Notes under the pieces: model-generated
Seen by the model: only the letters and a program-made list of their open reading frames with translations
The model's database searches: none
What the model was told of the DNA's origin: nothing
Position numbers and translations under genes: made by a program
Shown here: one piece after another, positions 1-6,780 of the stretch
How the letters are laid out: the number at the start of each line of letters is the position of its first letter
Numbering within the stretch: position 1 is the first letter of the stretch
NCBI GenBank assembly: GCA_964624165.1
Contig: CAZUWG010000012.1
Coordinates: forward strand, 1-20,949
Length of the DNA: 20,949 nucleotides
Source: OLB19 sp964624165
Lineage (GTDB): Bacteria; Patescibacteriota; Minisyncoccia; Phycocordibacterales; UBA918
Reading direction: 5' to 3'

Positions 1-96
1 ATGCCGTTTGTCACCGAAGCCATTTGGCAGGAACTGCCAAAAGAAATGCGTGACGCTGAGCTGCTCTTAGTGGCAAAGTGGCCTTCAAAAAAATAA
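1..96 (+). CDS. valS: Valyl-tRNA synthetase, C-terminal end (partial)
   Basis: The window opens inside a gene whose last 31 codons are visible and end in TAA. The residues read MPFVTEAIWQELP, then LLLVAKWP near the end. This matches the family pattern in the anticodon-binding domain of class I valyl-tRNA synthetases (PF[IV]TEEIWQ followed by a short [ML]xxAxWP segment). The enzyme charges tRNA-Val in the cytoplasm. The ATG at position 1 is only an internal methionine; the gene certainly begins upstream. The next gene starts 1 nt after the stop, so the two are probably co-transcribed. Isoleucyl- or leucyl-tRNA synthetase is a less likely alternative. Confidence 0.65.
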   Translation: MPFVTEAIWQELPKEMRDAELLLVAKWPSKK

Positions 97-97
97 C

Positions 98-385
98 ATG
101 TCTTCATTTGATAATTTTATTTCACGACACGAACGCATCACTGAACCGAGATTTACGTATGACACTGTAGAAAATAAGGCCCAACTAAAATTGCCAAATG
201 GAACTACTTTGCACTTATTTAATCTCAGTCGAAAGATTGACTTGCCGTTTATTCACTATACTGCCCAAGATGACACTGACGCCTTCTATACAGTCACTGT
301 GATTCACGAAAATATTGCTGACCGTAATGAAATTTATAAAGTAACTAGGGGTAAGGAGACTATTTACGAAGTCACCAAGCACTAA
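98..385 (+). CDS. Hypothetical protein, 95 aa
   Basis: I do not recognise this small soluble protein. It has no signal peptide, membrane segment or cysteine motif. The sequence alternates polar and hydrophobic residues (QLKLPNGTTLHLFNL, then DAFYTVTVIHENIADRNEIYKVTRG), which suggests a small mostly beta fold; that is inference. The ATG lies 1 nt after the stop of the upstream synthetase gene and no separate promoter is visible, so it is probably translated by coupling from the same transcript. A strong hairpin begins 11 nt after its stop and closes the operon. Confidence 0.7.
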   Translation: MSSFDNFISRHERITEPRFTYDTVENKAQLKLPNGTTLHLFNLSRKIDLPFIHYTAQDDTDAFYTVTVIHENIADRNEIYKVTRGKETIYEVTKH

Positions 386-396
386 CCTCTCCCCAC

Positions 397-433
397 AAAA
401 TGGCGGGCGGTGCGTAGCACCGCCCGCCATTTT
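397..433 (+). terminator. Perfect 17-bp hairpin, terminator of the valS operon
   Basis: Arms 397-413 and 417-433 are exact reverse complements with a GTA loop. The GC-rich core is flanked by AAAA and TTTT, so it can act as an intrinsic terminator in either direction. It sits 11 nt after the stop of the 95-aa gene and directly before the promoter of the next gene. Confidence 0.8.
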
Positions 434-435
434 GC

Positions 436-441
436 TACAAT
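436..441 (+). promoter_or_regulatory. -10 box (TACAAT, TGn-extended), leaderless start
   Basis: TGC then TACAAT, followed by 8 nt and the ATG at 450. A transcript starting about 7 nt after the box would begin at or next to the start codon. The promoter directly follows the preceding terminator hairpin. Confidence 0.65.
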
Positions 442-449
442 AGAGCTAC

Positions 450-1160
450 ATGGAACCGCATATTTTTATTGCGTTGGCAGCGGGCCGTATACCCGCTCTC
501 TTCTGGCTTTGGTTCTGGCTCGGACAAGACTCGCGTGAGCCTGAGCCAAAACGTTTTATCATCTTTACTTTTTTAGCGGGCATGGCCATTGTCCCGCTTG
601 CCCTCCCTATACAAAAAATGATCCTCACTCACTACGACGGTAATGCCATTATTTGGCTTTGGGTAGTAGTGGAGGAGGTCCTCAAGTACATTGTGGCGGC
701 GGCAGTAATCTTATGGCACAGAGAGGTAGACGAGCCGATTGACACCCTTGTCTACATGATCACCATCGCACTTGGCTTTGCGGCCCTGGAAAACGCGTTA
801 TTTATTTTCAACCCCCTCGTCGATGGCAACATTCGCGAGAGTATCGTCACCGGGGCTTTCCGCTTCCTTGGTGCTACCCTTCTCCATGTATTGGCTTCGG
901 GCATTGTCGGTACTGCCCTCGCCCTTTCATTTTATAAGAAAAATAATATACGAATTATTTTTGCACTCAGCGGTCTTTTTATCGCCATAGTCGTTCATGG
1001 TCTTTTCAATATCATCATCATGAAAGGCAGCGGCGCGACTATCTTAGGTATGTTTTTTGTCGTTTGGATGGGTATTATCGGACTCTTTTTCTGTTTTGAA
1101 AAAGGCAAAAAACTTTACCGTCTGTATCCACGAAGTGTGGGGAGCCGGCGGCAAGGATAG
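450..1160 (+). CDS. PrsW-family intramembrane metalloprotease
   Basis: A 236-aa polytopic membrane protein with about seven hydrophobic segments. It carries the family's conserved motifs in order: EEVLKY (EExxK, residues about 71-76), a FAALEN segment (FxxxEN, about 109-114) and VHGLFN near residue 188 (HxxFN). In PrsW these glutamates and histidine are the expected metal-binding and catalytic residues in the membrane. PrsW in Bacillus cleaves the anti-sigma factor RsiW at site 1; no anti-sigma or sigma gene is next to this copy, so its substrate is unknown. The start is set by a -10 box 8 nt upstream. The end of the gene overlaps the start of the hsp20 promoter region. Confidence 0.85.
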   Translation: MEPHIFIALAAGRIPALFWLWFWLGQDSREPEPKRFIIFTFLAGMAIVPLALPIQKMILTHYDGNAIIWLWVVVEEVLKYIVAAAVILWHREVDEPIDTLVYMITIALGFAALENALFIFNPLVDGNIRESIVTGAFRFLGATLLHVLASGIVGTALALSFYKKNNIRIIFALSGLFIAIVVHGLFNIIIMKGSGATILGMFFVVWMGIIGLFFCFEKGKKLYRLYPRSVGSRRQG

Positions 1161-1163
1161 TGG

Positions 1164-1169
1164 TATACT
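1164..1169 (+). promoter_or_regulatory. -10 box (TATACT, TGn-extended) of hsp20
   Basis: TGG followed by TATACT, only 4 nt after the end of the PrsW gene. The ATG lies 37 nt further on, so this gene, unlike most here, has a leader of about 30 nt that contains a palindrome. Confidence 0.6.
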
Positions 1170-1178
1170 GTACCTATC

Positions 1179-1191
1179 ACGTTAGTAACGT
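1179..1191. promoter_or_regulatory. Operator-like palindrome in the hsp20 leader
   Basis: ACGTTA-G-TAACGT is a perfect 6-bp inverted repeat with a 1-nt centre, about 10 nt after the -10 box. It is a candidate repressor site for a heat-shock gene, but it is not the CIRCE consensus. A similar CGTTA/TAACG palindrome precedes lepA. Confidence 0.35.
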
Positions 1192-1206
1192 AGTCAAATT
1201 GTACGC

Positions 1207-1692
1207 ATGAAAAAACCATCTTTTATAGAACGCCTCACTGGAAATATCTCTGTCGATAAATACGACGATGAGATGTTTGATGATGAGATAGATACCGCAC
1301 ACCCTAAAGAGCCCACCTATCAAGAAGATACATGGGAGGAGCAAGAGCAAAAAGAGCCCGAAGAAGGCGAGCTTCCTATCGACATGTATCAAACCAACGA
1401 CGATGTGGTGATTCGTGCACTCATCGCTGGAGTCTCTCCAAATGACCTTGATATTTCAATTACCCGCGATATGGTCACCATTCGTGGCCTACGTGAAGAT
1501 TTGCAAGAGGCGGGTGATGACGACTACTACCACCGCGAACTTTTCTGGGGTTCATTTGCGCGTACAATTCTTCTTCCAGAAGAAATCATTATCGATGAAG
1601 CCGACGCCAATGAAAAGCATGGCCTATTAGAGATTCGTCTACCGAAGGTTGATAAAAACCGCAGCACACGACTAAAGGTAAAAAGTAGCTAA
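1207..1692 (+). CDS. Hsp20/alpha-crystallin family small heat-shock protein
   Basis: A 161-aa small heat-shock protein, an ATP-independent holdase for unfolding cytoplasmic proteins. The alpha-crystallin domain covers about residues 55-155: it opens with LPIDMYQTNDDVVIRALIAG, continues with the strand pattern LDISITRDMVTIRG and the acidic YYHRELFWGSFARTILLP segment, and ends with KHGLLEIRLPK, the counterpart of the family's hydrophobic GxL motif. The N-terminal arm (about 20-54) is unusually acidic and lacks the aromatic-rich character of many family members. The C-terminal tail STRLKVKSS has no clear IxI motif, so oligomer assembly may differ. A strong terminator follows 5 nt after the stop. 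Confidence 0.9.
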   Translation: MKKPSFIERLTGNISVDKYDDEMFDDEIDTAHPKEPTYQEDTWEEQEQKEPEEGELPIDMYQTNDDVVIRALIAGVSPNDLDISITRDMVTIRGLREDLQEAGDDDYYHRELFWGSFARTILLPEEIIIDEADANEKHGLLEIRLPKVDKNRSTRLKVKSS

Positions 1693-1697
1693 CTCAT

Positions 1698-1732
1698 AAA
1701 AGCAGCGCGGCCTTTGGCCGCGCTGCTTTTTT
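1698..1732 (+). terminator. Intrinsic terminator of hsp20
   Basis: Arms 1698-1712 and 1716-1730 pair perfectly around a TTT loop, and the 3' arm continues into a run of six T. It is a classical intrinsic terminator. The central 27 nt (1701-1727) recur exactly at 2326-2352. Confidence 0.85.
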
Positions 1733-1733
1733 G

Positions 1734-1806
1734 TGCTCAGGGGCGGGTTCGAACCGCCGACCTATCGCTCTTCAGGCGAGCGCTCTACCAACTGAGCTAC
1801 CTGAGC
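1734..1806 (-). tRNA. tRNA-Phe (GAA)
   Basis: Read on the minus strand it folds as a 73-nt cloverleaf: acceptor GCTCAGG/CCTGAGC, D-stem GCTC/GAGC, anticodon loop CTGAAGA (anticodon GAA), T-arm GGCGG-TTCGAAC-CCGCC, and A as discriminator. The 27-43 pair at the top of the anticodon stem is mismatched. The CCA end is not encoded (CAA follows), so a CCA-adding enzyme is required. Confidence 0.95.
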
Positions 1807-1817
1807 AAACGTCAATC

Positions 1818-1845
1818 ATTGTACCCTTTTTTGTGTTTTTTTCAA
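1818..1845 (-). promoter_or_regulatory. Promoter of tRNA-Phe
   Basis: On the minus strand TTGAAA (-35) and TACAAT (-10) are separated by 16 nt, and the -10 box ends 11 nt before the tRNA. This leaves a leader of only about 4 nt for RNase P to remove. Confidence 0.7.
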
Positions 1846-1849
1846 ATGA

Positions 1850-2149
1850 TTAGAAGCTGTTTTTCTCTGCATTAAAAATAGTATCAAATTGCTTCCAGCC
1901 AGGAATTTCTTGAAGCCCGGTACTGAAGGTTTCGTACGAAGAGCCAAGCGCGTTAAAATACGGCTCTAGCAAGTAGAAATACAACGCAAATGGCAAACCA
2001 ATCAAGACTACGTACCAGACGATACGCAGCCAAAAACCCCATGTCAGGCTGCGTTGCACCCTTTTGAGCATGCTTTGGTTTTCTTTAATAAGTTGATTAT
2101 TTTCTTCAAGGAGGACCTCGATACGAGCCTGTTGTTCTTCTGGTGTCAT
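1850..2149 (-). CDS. Hypothetical single- or double-pass membrane protein, 99 aa
   Basis: I do not recognise a named family. Residues 1-35 form a charged, heptad-like helix (EEQQARIEVLLEENNQLIKE) typical of a coiled coil. Residues about 38-68 are hydrophobic (LRIVWYVVLIGLPFALYFYL), one long or two short membrane segments, followed by a short polar tail. This coiled coil plus membrane layout is common among small envelope proteins of reduced genomes. The start is supported by a TATACT box 6 nt upstream. The stop lies just before the tRNA-Phe promoter. Confidence 0.75.
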   Translation of the reverse strand: MTPEEQQARIEVLLEENNQLIKENQSMLKRVQRSLTWGFWLRIVWYVVLIGLPFALYFYLLEPYFNALGSSYETFSTGLQEIPGWKQFDTIFNAEKNSF

Positions 2150-2155
2150 GCGTGT

Positions 2156-2161
2156 AGTATA
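2156..2161 (-). promoter_or_regulatory. -10 box (TATACT, TGn-extended) of the 99-aa gene, leaderless
   Basis: On the minus strand TGT-TATACT is followed by 6 nt and then ATG (2149-2147). The transcript is predicted to start at the initiation codon. Confidence 0.65.
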
Positions 2162-2199
2162 ACAAATTTTTACTGCGAGAATGAGTAAATATGCTAGAG

Positions 2200-2242
2200 T
2201 ATGTGGGCGGATAAAAAGCCCTGCTTTTTATCCGCCCACATA
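2200..2242. repeat. Perfect 20-bp hairpin directly before tRNA-Arg
   Basis: Arms 2200-2219 and 2223-2242 are exact reverse complements around a CCT loop. The outer stem is GC-rich and the inner stem AT-rich, with no T-run after it on the plus strand. It lies between divergent transcription units and ends 2 nt before the tRNA. A possible -10 box (TATGCT, 2190-2195) would start transcription at the foot of the hairpin, making it the 5' leader of the tRNA precursor; that is inference. Confidence 0.7.
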
Positions 2243-2244
2243 CC

Positions 2245-2316
2245 GCCCTCGTAGTTCAATGGATAGAACAACTCCGTCCTAAGGAGGAAATCTGGGTTCG
2301 ACTCCTGGTGAGGGCA
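2245..2316 (+). tRNA. tRNA-Arg (CCT)
   Basis: A 72-nt cloverleaf: acceptor GCCCTCG/TGAGGGC with one G-T pair, D-stem GTTC/GAAC, anticodon loop GTCCTAA (anticodon CCT, reads AGG), four-base variable loop, T-arm CTGGG-TTCGACT-CCTGG with two wobble pairs, and A as discriminator. The 27-43 pair is mismatched. CCA is not encoded. Confidence 0.95.
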
Positions 2317-2324
2317 CAACACAA

Positions 2325-2353
2325 CAGCAGCGCGGCCTTTGGCCGCGCTGCTG
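2325..2353. terminator. Hairpin after tRNA-Arg (second copy of the hsp20 terminator stem)
   Basis: Arms 2325-2337 and 2341-2353 pair perfectly around TTT. The 27 nt at 2326-2352 are identical to 1701-1727, but here there is no T-run on the plus strand. It lies between the convergent tRNA-Arg and glutaredoxin genes and may terminate both. Confidence 0.6.
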
Positions 2354-2373
2354 GTGGTTTCTCGCACCTTTCC

Positions 2374-2610
2374 TTACATTCCTAAAAGTTCTTTTACCTT
2401 CTCTTCATCAAAGCCTACCACCACATCGTCGCCAATACGAATGACCGGCACTCCCATTTGACCAGTAACTTCAATCATTTCTTGGCGTTTTTCTAGATCT
2501 GATGCAACATCATGCTCAGTAAACGCGATTGAGTTTTCAGTAAAAAATTCTTTTGCCGCGTGACAAAAATGACACGCCGGGGTGCTATAAATTGTGACTT
2601 GTTTTTCCAT
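2374..2610 (-). CDS. Glutaredoxin-like protein
   Basis: A 78-aa single-domain thioredoxin-fold protein, the usual size for the NrdH/glutaredoxin-like group. It begins VTIYSTPACHFCHAAKEFF, with the redox-active CxxC as CHFC (residues 13-16), continues to the cis-proline motif GVPVIRIGDDVVVGFD (about 53-68), and ends in a short helix. It would exchange disulfides in the cytoplasm, for instance to reduce ribonucleotide reductase or other targets; no partner gene is adjacent. The start is set by TATAAT 7 nt upstream. It follows the FtsB-like gene on the same strand but has its own promoter overlapping that gap. Confidence 0.88.
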   Translation of the reverse strand: MEKQVTIYSTPACHFCHAAKEFFTENSIAFTEHDVASDLEKRQEMIEVTGQMGVPVIRIGDDVVVGFDEEKVKELLGM

Positions 2611-2617
2611 GTAAAAA

Positions 2618-2623
2618 ATTATA
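2618..2623 (-). promoter_or_regulatory. -10 box (TATAAT, TGn-extended) of the glutaredoxin gene, leaderless
   Basis: Minus strand TGC-TATAAT ends 7 nt before the ATG at 2610-2608. This is the best match to the consensus in the window, just after the stop of the FtsB-like gene. Confidence 0.7.
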
Positions 2624-2628
2624 GCACA

Positions 2629-3009
2629 CTACCAAAATCGCCACCACGGACTGATCTCAACCTGCACTTCCCTACGCTGCGTCGCTGTTTTAGTACTCGT
2701 GTCTTCCGGCGCATCCAACAAAATAATAACAGACTCGCCCTCCTTCGCCACATCAAAGTTTTTGCGAATCTCCGCTTCGATACCTGCCTCAGATTGGATA
2801 TATTGCGCCTTATTCAGCACTTCCTGGTGTCGCGCTTCAAGCCGCATCTTTTCTTCCTCGACCTCTTTACGGCGTTCAACCATATCCTGCTGTACTGAAA
2901 CGCGCTGGTAGAGACTCACCGCTAGAAGCACGCACAACACTGCCACCAGCACCAATAAGGCTCTCGTTTTCCAAATCTGGGCATAGTATTTTTTACTCCC
3001 TATCGCCAT
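2629..3009 (-). CDS. Septum formation initiator family protein (FtsB/DivIC-like)
   Basis: A 126-aa bitopic membrane protein. After a short basic cytoplasmic start, residues about 16-36 form one membrane helix (ALLVLVAVLCVLLAVSLY). Residues 37-75 form a coiled coil rich in E, K, R and Q, followed by an EAEIRKNFDVAKEGESVIIL segment, the counterpart of the family's conserved region (E..AR..lgmv.pgE). FtsB/DivIC joins FtsL and FtsQ/DivIB at the septum and helps activate septal peptidoglycan synthesis. The C-terminal tail (about 100-126) is a low-complexity extension. The start is supported by TACAAT 9 nt upstream. Confidence 0.82.
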   Translation of the reverse strand: MAIGSKKYYAQIWKTRALLVLVAVLCVLLAVSLYQRVSVQQDMVERRKEVEEEKMRLEARHQEVLNKAQYIQSEAGIEAEIRKNFDVAKEGESVIILLDAPEDTSTKTATQRREVQVEISPWWRFW

Positions 3010-3011
3010 CG

Positions 3012-3027
3012 TGGTACTATTGTACCA
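3012..3027. promoter_or_regulatory. Palindromic bidirectional promoter between the FtsB-like gene and a 38-aa ORF
   Basis: TGGTAC-TATT-GTACCA is a 6-bp inverted repeat. Read on the minus strand it gives TGG-TACAAT (3024-3019), 9 nt before the FtsB-like ATG. Read on the plus strand it gives TGG-TACTAT (3015-3020), about 31 nt before the miniprotein ATG. One palindrome may serve both genes. Confidence 0.5.
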
Positions 3028-3051
3028 TTACTTGCTAATGGTATTTGTGAA

Positions 3052-3168
3052 ATGAGTTTCTTGTTTGATAAACGAGCGAAGCGCGCTATGAAGTGGATGT
3101 GGGTAGTGATTGCTATCCTTATCATACTTAGTATGGTGTTTGCGTTTTCTGGAGGGATTGGGGTGTAG
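3052..3168 (+). CDS. Putative 38-aa single-pass membrane miniprotein
   Basis: A short reading frame, ATG to TAG, encoding MSFLFDKRAKRAMKW followed by one hydrophobic segment (about residues 16-32, WVVIAILIILSMVFAF) and a GGIGV end. The basic N-terminus followed by one helix is what a real small membrane protein looks like, with the N-terminus predicted inside. It lies in the gap opposite the FtsB-like gene and is followed at once by a large palindrome that could terminate it. There is no obvious ribosome-binding site. No function can be assigned. Confidence 0.5.
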   Translation: MSFLFDKRAKRAMKWMWVVIAILIILSMVFAFSGGIGV

Positions 3169-3170
3169 TG

Positions 3171-3260
3171 AGTCAACAAAGGGGGCGGCGGGCCTTCGGN
3201 NNNNNNNNNACACAACGCGGGGGGGGGGGGCCCCTCGCCCCCCCGCCCCCTTTGTTGACT
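3171..3260. terminator. Large G/C palindrome broken by a 10-N gap
   Basis: Arms 3171-3188 and 3243-3260 are exact reverse complements. Between them lie ten N (3200-3209) and G/C runs. It separates the convergent 38-aa gene and lepA, so it is a likely bidirectional terminator whose centre was not assembled. Confidence 0.6.
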
Positions 3261-3279
3261 ACATCATTTTAGGTATTTG

Positions 3280-5064
3280 TTACTCACCTTTCATCATTTT
3301 CATAAAAACATCTTGCGGGATGTGCACTTTGCCACGCTCAAGAGCTTTTGCTTTTCCTTTCTTTTGCTTCTCTCGAAGCTTCATCTTGCGCGTGATATCT
3401 CCTCCATACAAGTGAGCCGTCACATCTTTACCAACCGGCGACTTTTTCTTAGTGGCGATAATCTTACCCATCACTTTCGCCTGAATCTTCATCGCAAATT
3501 GCTGCCGCGGCAACGCTTCATAAAGCTTTTCTACCACCGCTTTTGCTTCGGTATCAGCACGAAGCATACCCACTACCCGGGAAAATGCCGGCACCAGCTC
3601 CTCAGCCACCATCACATCCATTCGCGCCACATTGGCTGCTCGCATTTCAGCAATCTCATATGAGAGCGAAGCATACCCGCTGCTGGCATTTTTAAGCTTA
3701 TCAAAAAAACCACGCATCAGCTCTCTAAGCGGCATCTCCACTGCCAAAAGCGTCCGCCCATCGCCAAAGAGCTCGGTGGCAATCACCTGCGCTTCGTGTT
3801 CATATAGAAGCTGCATCACATTTCCCATGTACTCACCCGGCAAAATTACCTGCCCCAAGATCCACGGCTCTCGCACAGTAACCTCTCGCTCTATGTCTGG
3901 AAAACGTGACGCAGCGTATACTTCTTCCACCCGTCCGTCTGGAGTCGTAATTTCGTAGGAAATACTTGGTGAAGTGATAATGATATCAATGGAGAACTCT
4001 CGTCGCAGTCGCTCAGTCACAATCTCCATATGGAGCATACCCAAAAAGCCACAACGAAAACCACGCCCCAATACACCAGAGGATTCCTCCTCAAATGACA
4101 ACGAGGAATCCGAAAGCCGCAGTCGGTCAAGCGCCTGTCTTAACATAGTAAAATCATCCTGACTTTCAGGAAACACACTCGCCCACACTACTGGCGGCAC
4201 TTCTTTATAGCCCGAAAGAGGGGTGGCGTTACTTTTTGCTTTACGTAAGGTATCTCCGACATTCGCCACACCAGGCTCTTTAATGCCAGTGACCACATAG
4301 CCAATTTCACCCTCTTCGAGTCGCGAAACTGGCTTCTCGTCCGGCGAAAGAATACCTACCTCCAAAGCAGTAAATCGCTTGCCACTGACTGCAAATTCAA
4401 GCTCGTCACCTTTTTTTACCCCACCATCAAATACACGTTGGTAGACGATAACGCCACGGTGATTTGAATACTGGAAATCAAAGATGAGCCCTCGATACTC
4501 TTCTACGGTCGCGGGTGCCGGCGCTGGGATGCGAACACAAATTGCCTTCAATAAGTCTTCTACCCCTTCGCCCGTCTTGCCAGAAGCGGCCAAGATATCT
4601 GATCGTTCACATGCTAAGAGTTTCATGATTTCTTCACTCACCTCGTCAATACGAGCGTGCGGGACGTCAATCTTGGTCAAGACCGGAATAATGGTGAGAT
4701 TTAAATCTTTTGCCATCTGCAAGGTGGTGAGTGTTTGTGCCTGTACTCCTTGCGTACTATCGACAAGTAGTAGTACACCCTCGACCGCCTTCAGCGCTCG
4801 CGACACCTCATAAGCAAAGTCGATATGTCCAGGCGTGTCGATCAGGTTGAGTGTGTAGGCCACACTCTCATAATCAAATTGCATCCTTACAGGTTGGAGC
4901 TTAATGGTTATTCCCCGCTCGCGCTCAAGCTCCATACCGTCGAGCACCTGTGCTTTCATTAGCCGAGGCTCGATGGTATGGGTAATTTCGAGCATGCGAT
5001 CAGCTAGAGTACTCTTGCCGTGATCGATATGTGCAATGATAGAAAAATTGCGTATGTGTTGCAT
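3280..5064 (-). CDS. lepA: Elongation factor 4 (LepA), translational GTPase
   Basis: A 594-aa ribosome-associated GTPase, the normal length for the family. The N-terminus carries G1 AHIDHGKST (residues 11-19), G3 DTPGH and G4 TKID. Domains II and III and an EF-G-like domain follow (FRCGFLGMLHMEIVTERLRR is typical). The LepA-specific C-terminal domain is intact, with HLYGGDITRKMKLREKQKKG and the terminal IPQDVF motif. LepA influences translation initiation and ribosome progress or assembly. The start gives the usual MQHIRNFSII. It lies 39 nt downstream of murJ on the same strand, and a palindrome in that gap may be an operator. Confidence 0.97.
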   Translation of the reverse strand: MQHIRNFSIIAHIDHGKSTLADRMLEITHTIEPRLMKAQVLDGMELERERGITIKLQPVRMQFDYESVAYTLNLIDTPGHIDFAYEVSRALKAVEGVLLLVDSTQGVQAQTLTTLQMAKDLNLTIIPVLTKIDVPHARIDEVSEEIMKLLACERSDILAASGKTGEGVEDLLKAICVRIPAPAPATVEEYRGLIFDFQYSNHRGVIVYQRVFDGGVKKGDELEFAVSGKRFTALEVGILSPDEKPVSRLEEGEIGYVVTGIKEPGVANVGDTLRKAKSNATPLSGYKEVPPVVWASVFPESQDDFTMLRQALDRLRLSDSSLSFEEESSGVLGRGFRCGFLGMLHMEIVTERLRREFSIDIIITSPSISYEITTPDGRVEEVYAASRFPDIEREVTVREPWILGQVILPGEYMGNVMQLLYEHEAQVIATELFGDGRTLLAVEMPLRELMRGFFDKLKNASSGYASLSYEIAEMRAANVARMDVMVAEELVPAFSRVVGMLRADTEAKAVVEKLYEALPRQQFAMKIQAKVMGKIIATKKKSPVGKDVTAHLYGGDITRKMKLREKQKKGKAKALERGKVHIPQDVFMKMMKGE

Positions 5065-5072
5065 AGATAGTG

Positions 5073-5087
5073 GCGTTACTGTAACGC
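5073..5087. promoter_or_regulatory. Operator-like palindrome before lepA
   Basis: GCGTTAC-T-GTAACGC is a perfect 7-bp inverted repeat starting 8 nt before the lepA ATG. Its minus strand contains TACAGT, a weak -10 candidate. It shares CGTTA/TAACG half-sites with the palindrome in the hsp20 leader. Confidence 0.4.
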
Positions 5088-5103
5088 AAAGCGGGTAAAA
5101 AAG

Positions 5104-6777
5104 CTAGATAAGATCTTCCTCCGGCTCGATGACGTCAGTCTTAAAGAGCCGACGCTCCACGGCATCCACCACTTCGTGAAGCTCCTTCGAACCAAGCGCA
5201 TAATACCCAAGCAGCACGCCACACACCCCTATAAACCCCGCTAACGCTCCTTGGATAAAGATCCCAATGAAAGTATCTGTCTGCAGGCCATTAACGACAA
5301 AATTGAGTGTGGTATAAGCGGCCAAGGCCCCCATAATACTCGCAAATAAAGCATGGTAAAAACGCGTCCACAATCCAGTAGCGGGAATCTTGAACTTTTT
5401 AAAGAGCATGACCAAGAGTAACAATGACTGCAAAATCACCCCGCTTGAATACCCGAGCGCGAGAGGCAATACCTCAGACCCAACCACATCCGTCACACGG
5501 AATACATCGGAGATAAAGAGCTTCATTTCTGGGTGAATTTGATACACCGCCAGAAAGACTACCGCCATAAAAATAGAAGCTAAAGATGTCCAAAAGGTAA
5601 TATAAAGCGGAGTACGAGTGTCTCGTCCAGCGTAGAAAGCGCGTATAAGAAGTAGGTTGAGTGATTGTGCCACCAGAGAAAACATCAACACCGCAAACAC
5701 TGCTGCTGTCAGTCGTGTGTCGGACCAATCAAAAGATCCGCTTCCCAAAATGACACGCACCAACTGGGCACGCAATACAATACATAAAAAAACAATGGGC
5801 ACAGACCAAAAAATAATATGCCGAATCGCTGTCATGATATGGTGGGCGAAGGCTTGCATTTTTTGCTCATTATAATAAGCAGCCAAAGATGGAAACGCAG
5901 CGACCGAGTAGCTCACGCCGATGATCGCCAACGGCACTGACTGCAGGTTGATAGCCAGTTGCAACACCGCCACAGATCCTACCACCAAAGTACTGGCGAG
6001 AATTACCAAGACAAATAACACGAGCTGATTGAGTGTGAGAGTGAGAGCGCGAGGCAAGGCCATCCGCACAATATCTTTAAGTAACACCACATCGGGTGAA
6101 AGCGAGAGACGAAACTCCAGACCTTCTTTATACACCAAGGGCACCTGAATCAAACCGTGGCAAAGGGCGCCCAGCACCACCCCCCACGTCAGTCCTGATA
6201 GCCCGTACAGCGGGTAAAGCACTGTAACTCCAAAAATAATTCCGAGATTGTAGACAAGCGGACTCACTGCATACAATACAAACCGGTGACCTGACTGCGT
6301 AATCACACCCAGGAGACTCGACACACCAAGCAAAAATGGCTGTAATAAAAGTATACGACTCAACAGCACAAGCGCTTCTTGATCAAGTGCATACGGAAAT
6401 AAATATGCCACCAAGGTTGGCATAAGAAAAAACAAAATCACAGCCAAGACACTGTAGACCAGCACAAACACTGAAAAGACATGGGACAAAAAAGCCCGTG
6501 CGCCCGCCTTATCGCCCTTAACCAAAAAACCAGACAAAAAAGGAATTAGGACATACACTGAAAGGACGGAGGAAAAAAGCACAAACAACAAATCAGGGAT
6601 CTTGAAAGCAGTGTAATACGTGTCTAGCTCACTACCTGCACCAAATTCGTGGGCTAAGACACGATCTCGGACTATCGCAAGCATCTGGGACCCGAGCGCA
6701 AAAAACGCCAAGACATATGCCGCTTGATGCAGACCCTTAACTTCTCGATACAAAATTCGTACTACGCCACGAACCAT
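5104..6777 (-). CDS. murJ: Lipid II flippase MurJ (MviN family)
   Basis: A 557-aa integral membrane protein with about 13-14 hydrophobic segments, as expected of this MOP-superfamily flippase, which moves lipid II across the membrane for peptidoglycan synthesis. The first segment is followed by REFGAG-like LAHEFGAGSELDTYYTAFKI and PDLLFVLFSSVLSVYVLIPF, matching the family's conserved N-terminal region (LGAG...DAFxVAFxIPNLLR). RAFYAGRDTRTPLYI around residue 380 is another family signature. The C-terminus ends in a short acidic cytoplasmic tail. It begins 3 nt after the stop of the O-antigen-ligase-like gene, so translation is probably coupled. Confidence 0.93.
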   Translation of the reverse strand: MVRGVVRILYREVKGLHQAAYVLAFFALGSQMLAIVRDRVLAHEFGAGSELDTYYTAFKIPDLLFVLFSSVLSVYVLIPFLSGFLVKGDKAGARAFLSHVFSVFVLVYSVLAVILFFLMPTLVAYLFPYALDQEALVLLSRILLLQPFLLGVSSLLGVITQSGHRFVLYAVSPLVYNLGIIFGVTVLYPLYGLSGLTWGVVLGALCHGLIQVPLVYKEGLEFRLSLSPDVVLLKDIVRMALPRALTLTLNQLVLFVLVILASTLVVGSVAVLQLAINLQSVPLAIIGVSYSVAAFPSLAAYYNEQKMQAFAHHIMTAIRHIIFWSVPIVFLCIVLRAQLVRVILGSGSFDWSDTRLTAAVFAVLMFSLVAQSLNLLLIRAFYAGRDTRTPLYITFWTSLASIFMAVVFLAVYQIHPEMKLFISDVFRVTDVVGSEVLPLALGYSSGVILQSLLLLVMLFKKFKIPATGLWTRFYHALFASIMGALAAYTTLNFVVNGLQTDTFIGIFIQGALAGFIGVCGVLLGYYALGSKELHEVVDAVERRLFKTDVIEPEEDLI

Positions 6778-6780
6778 ACG

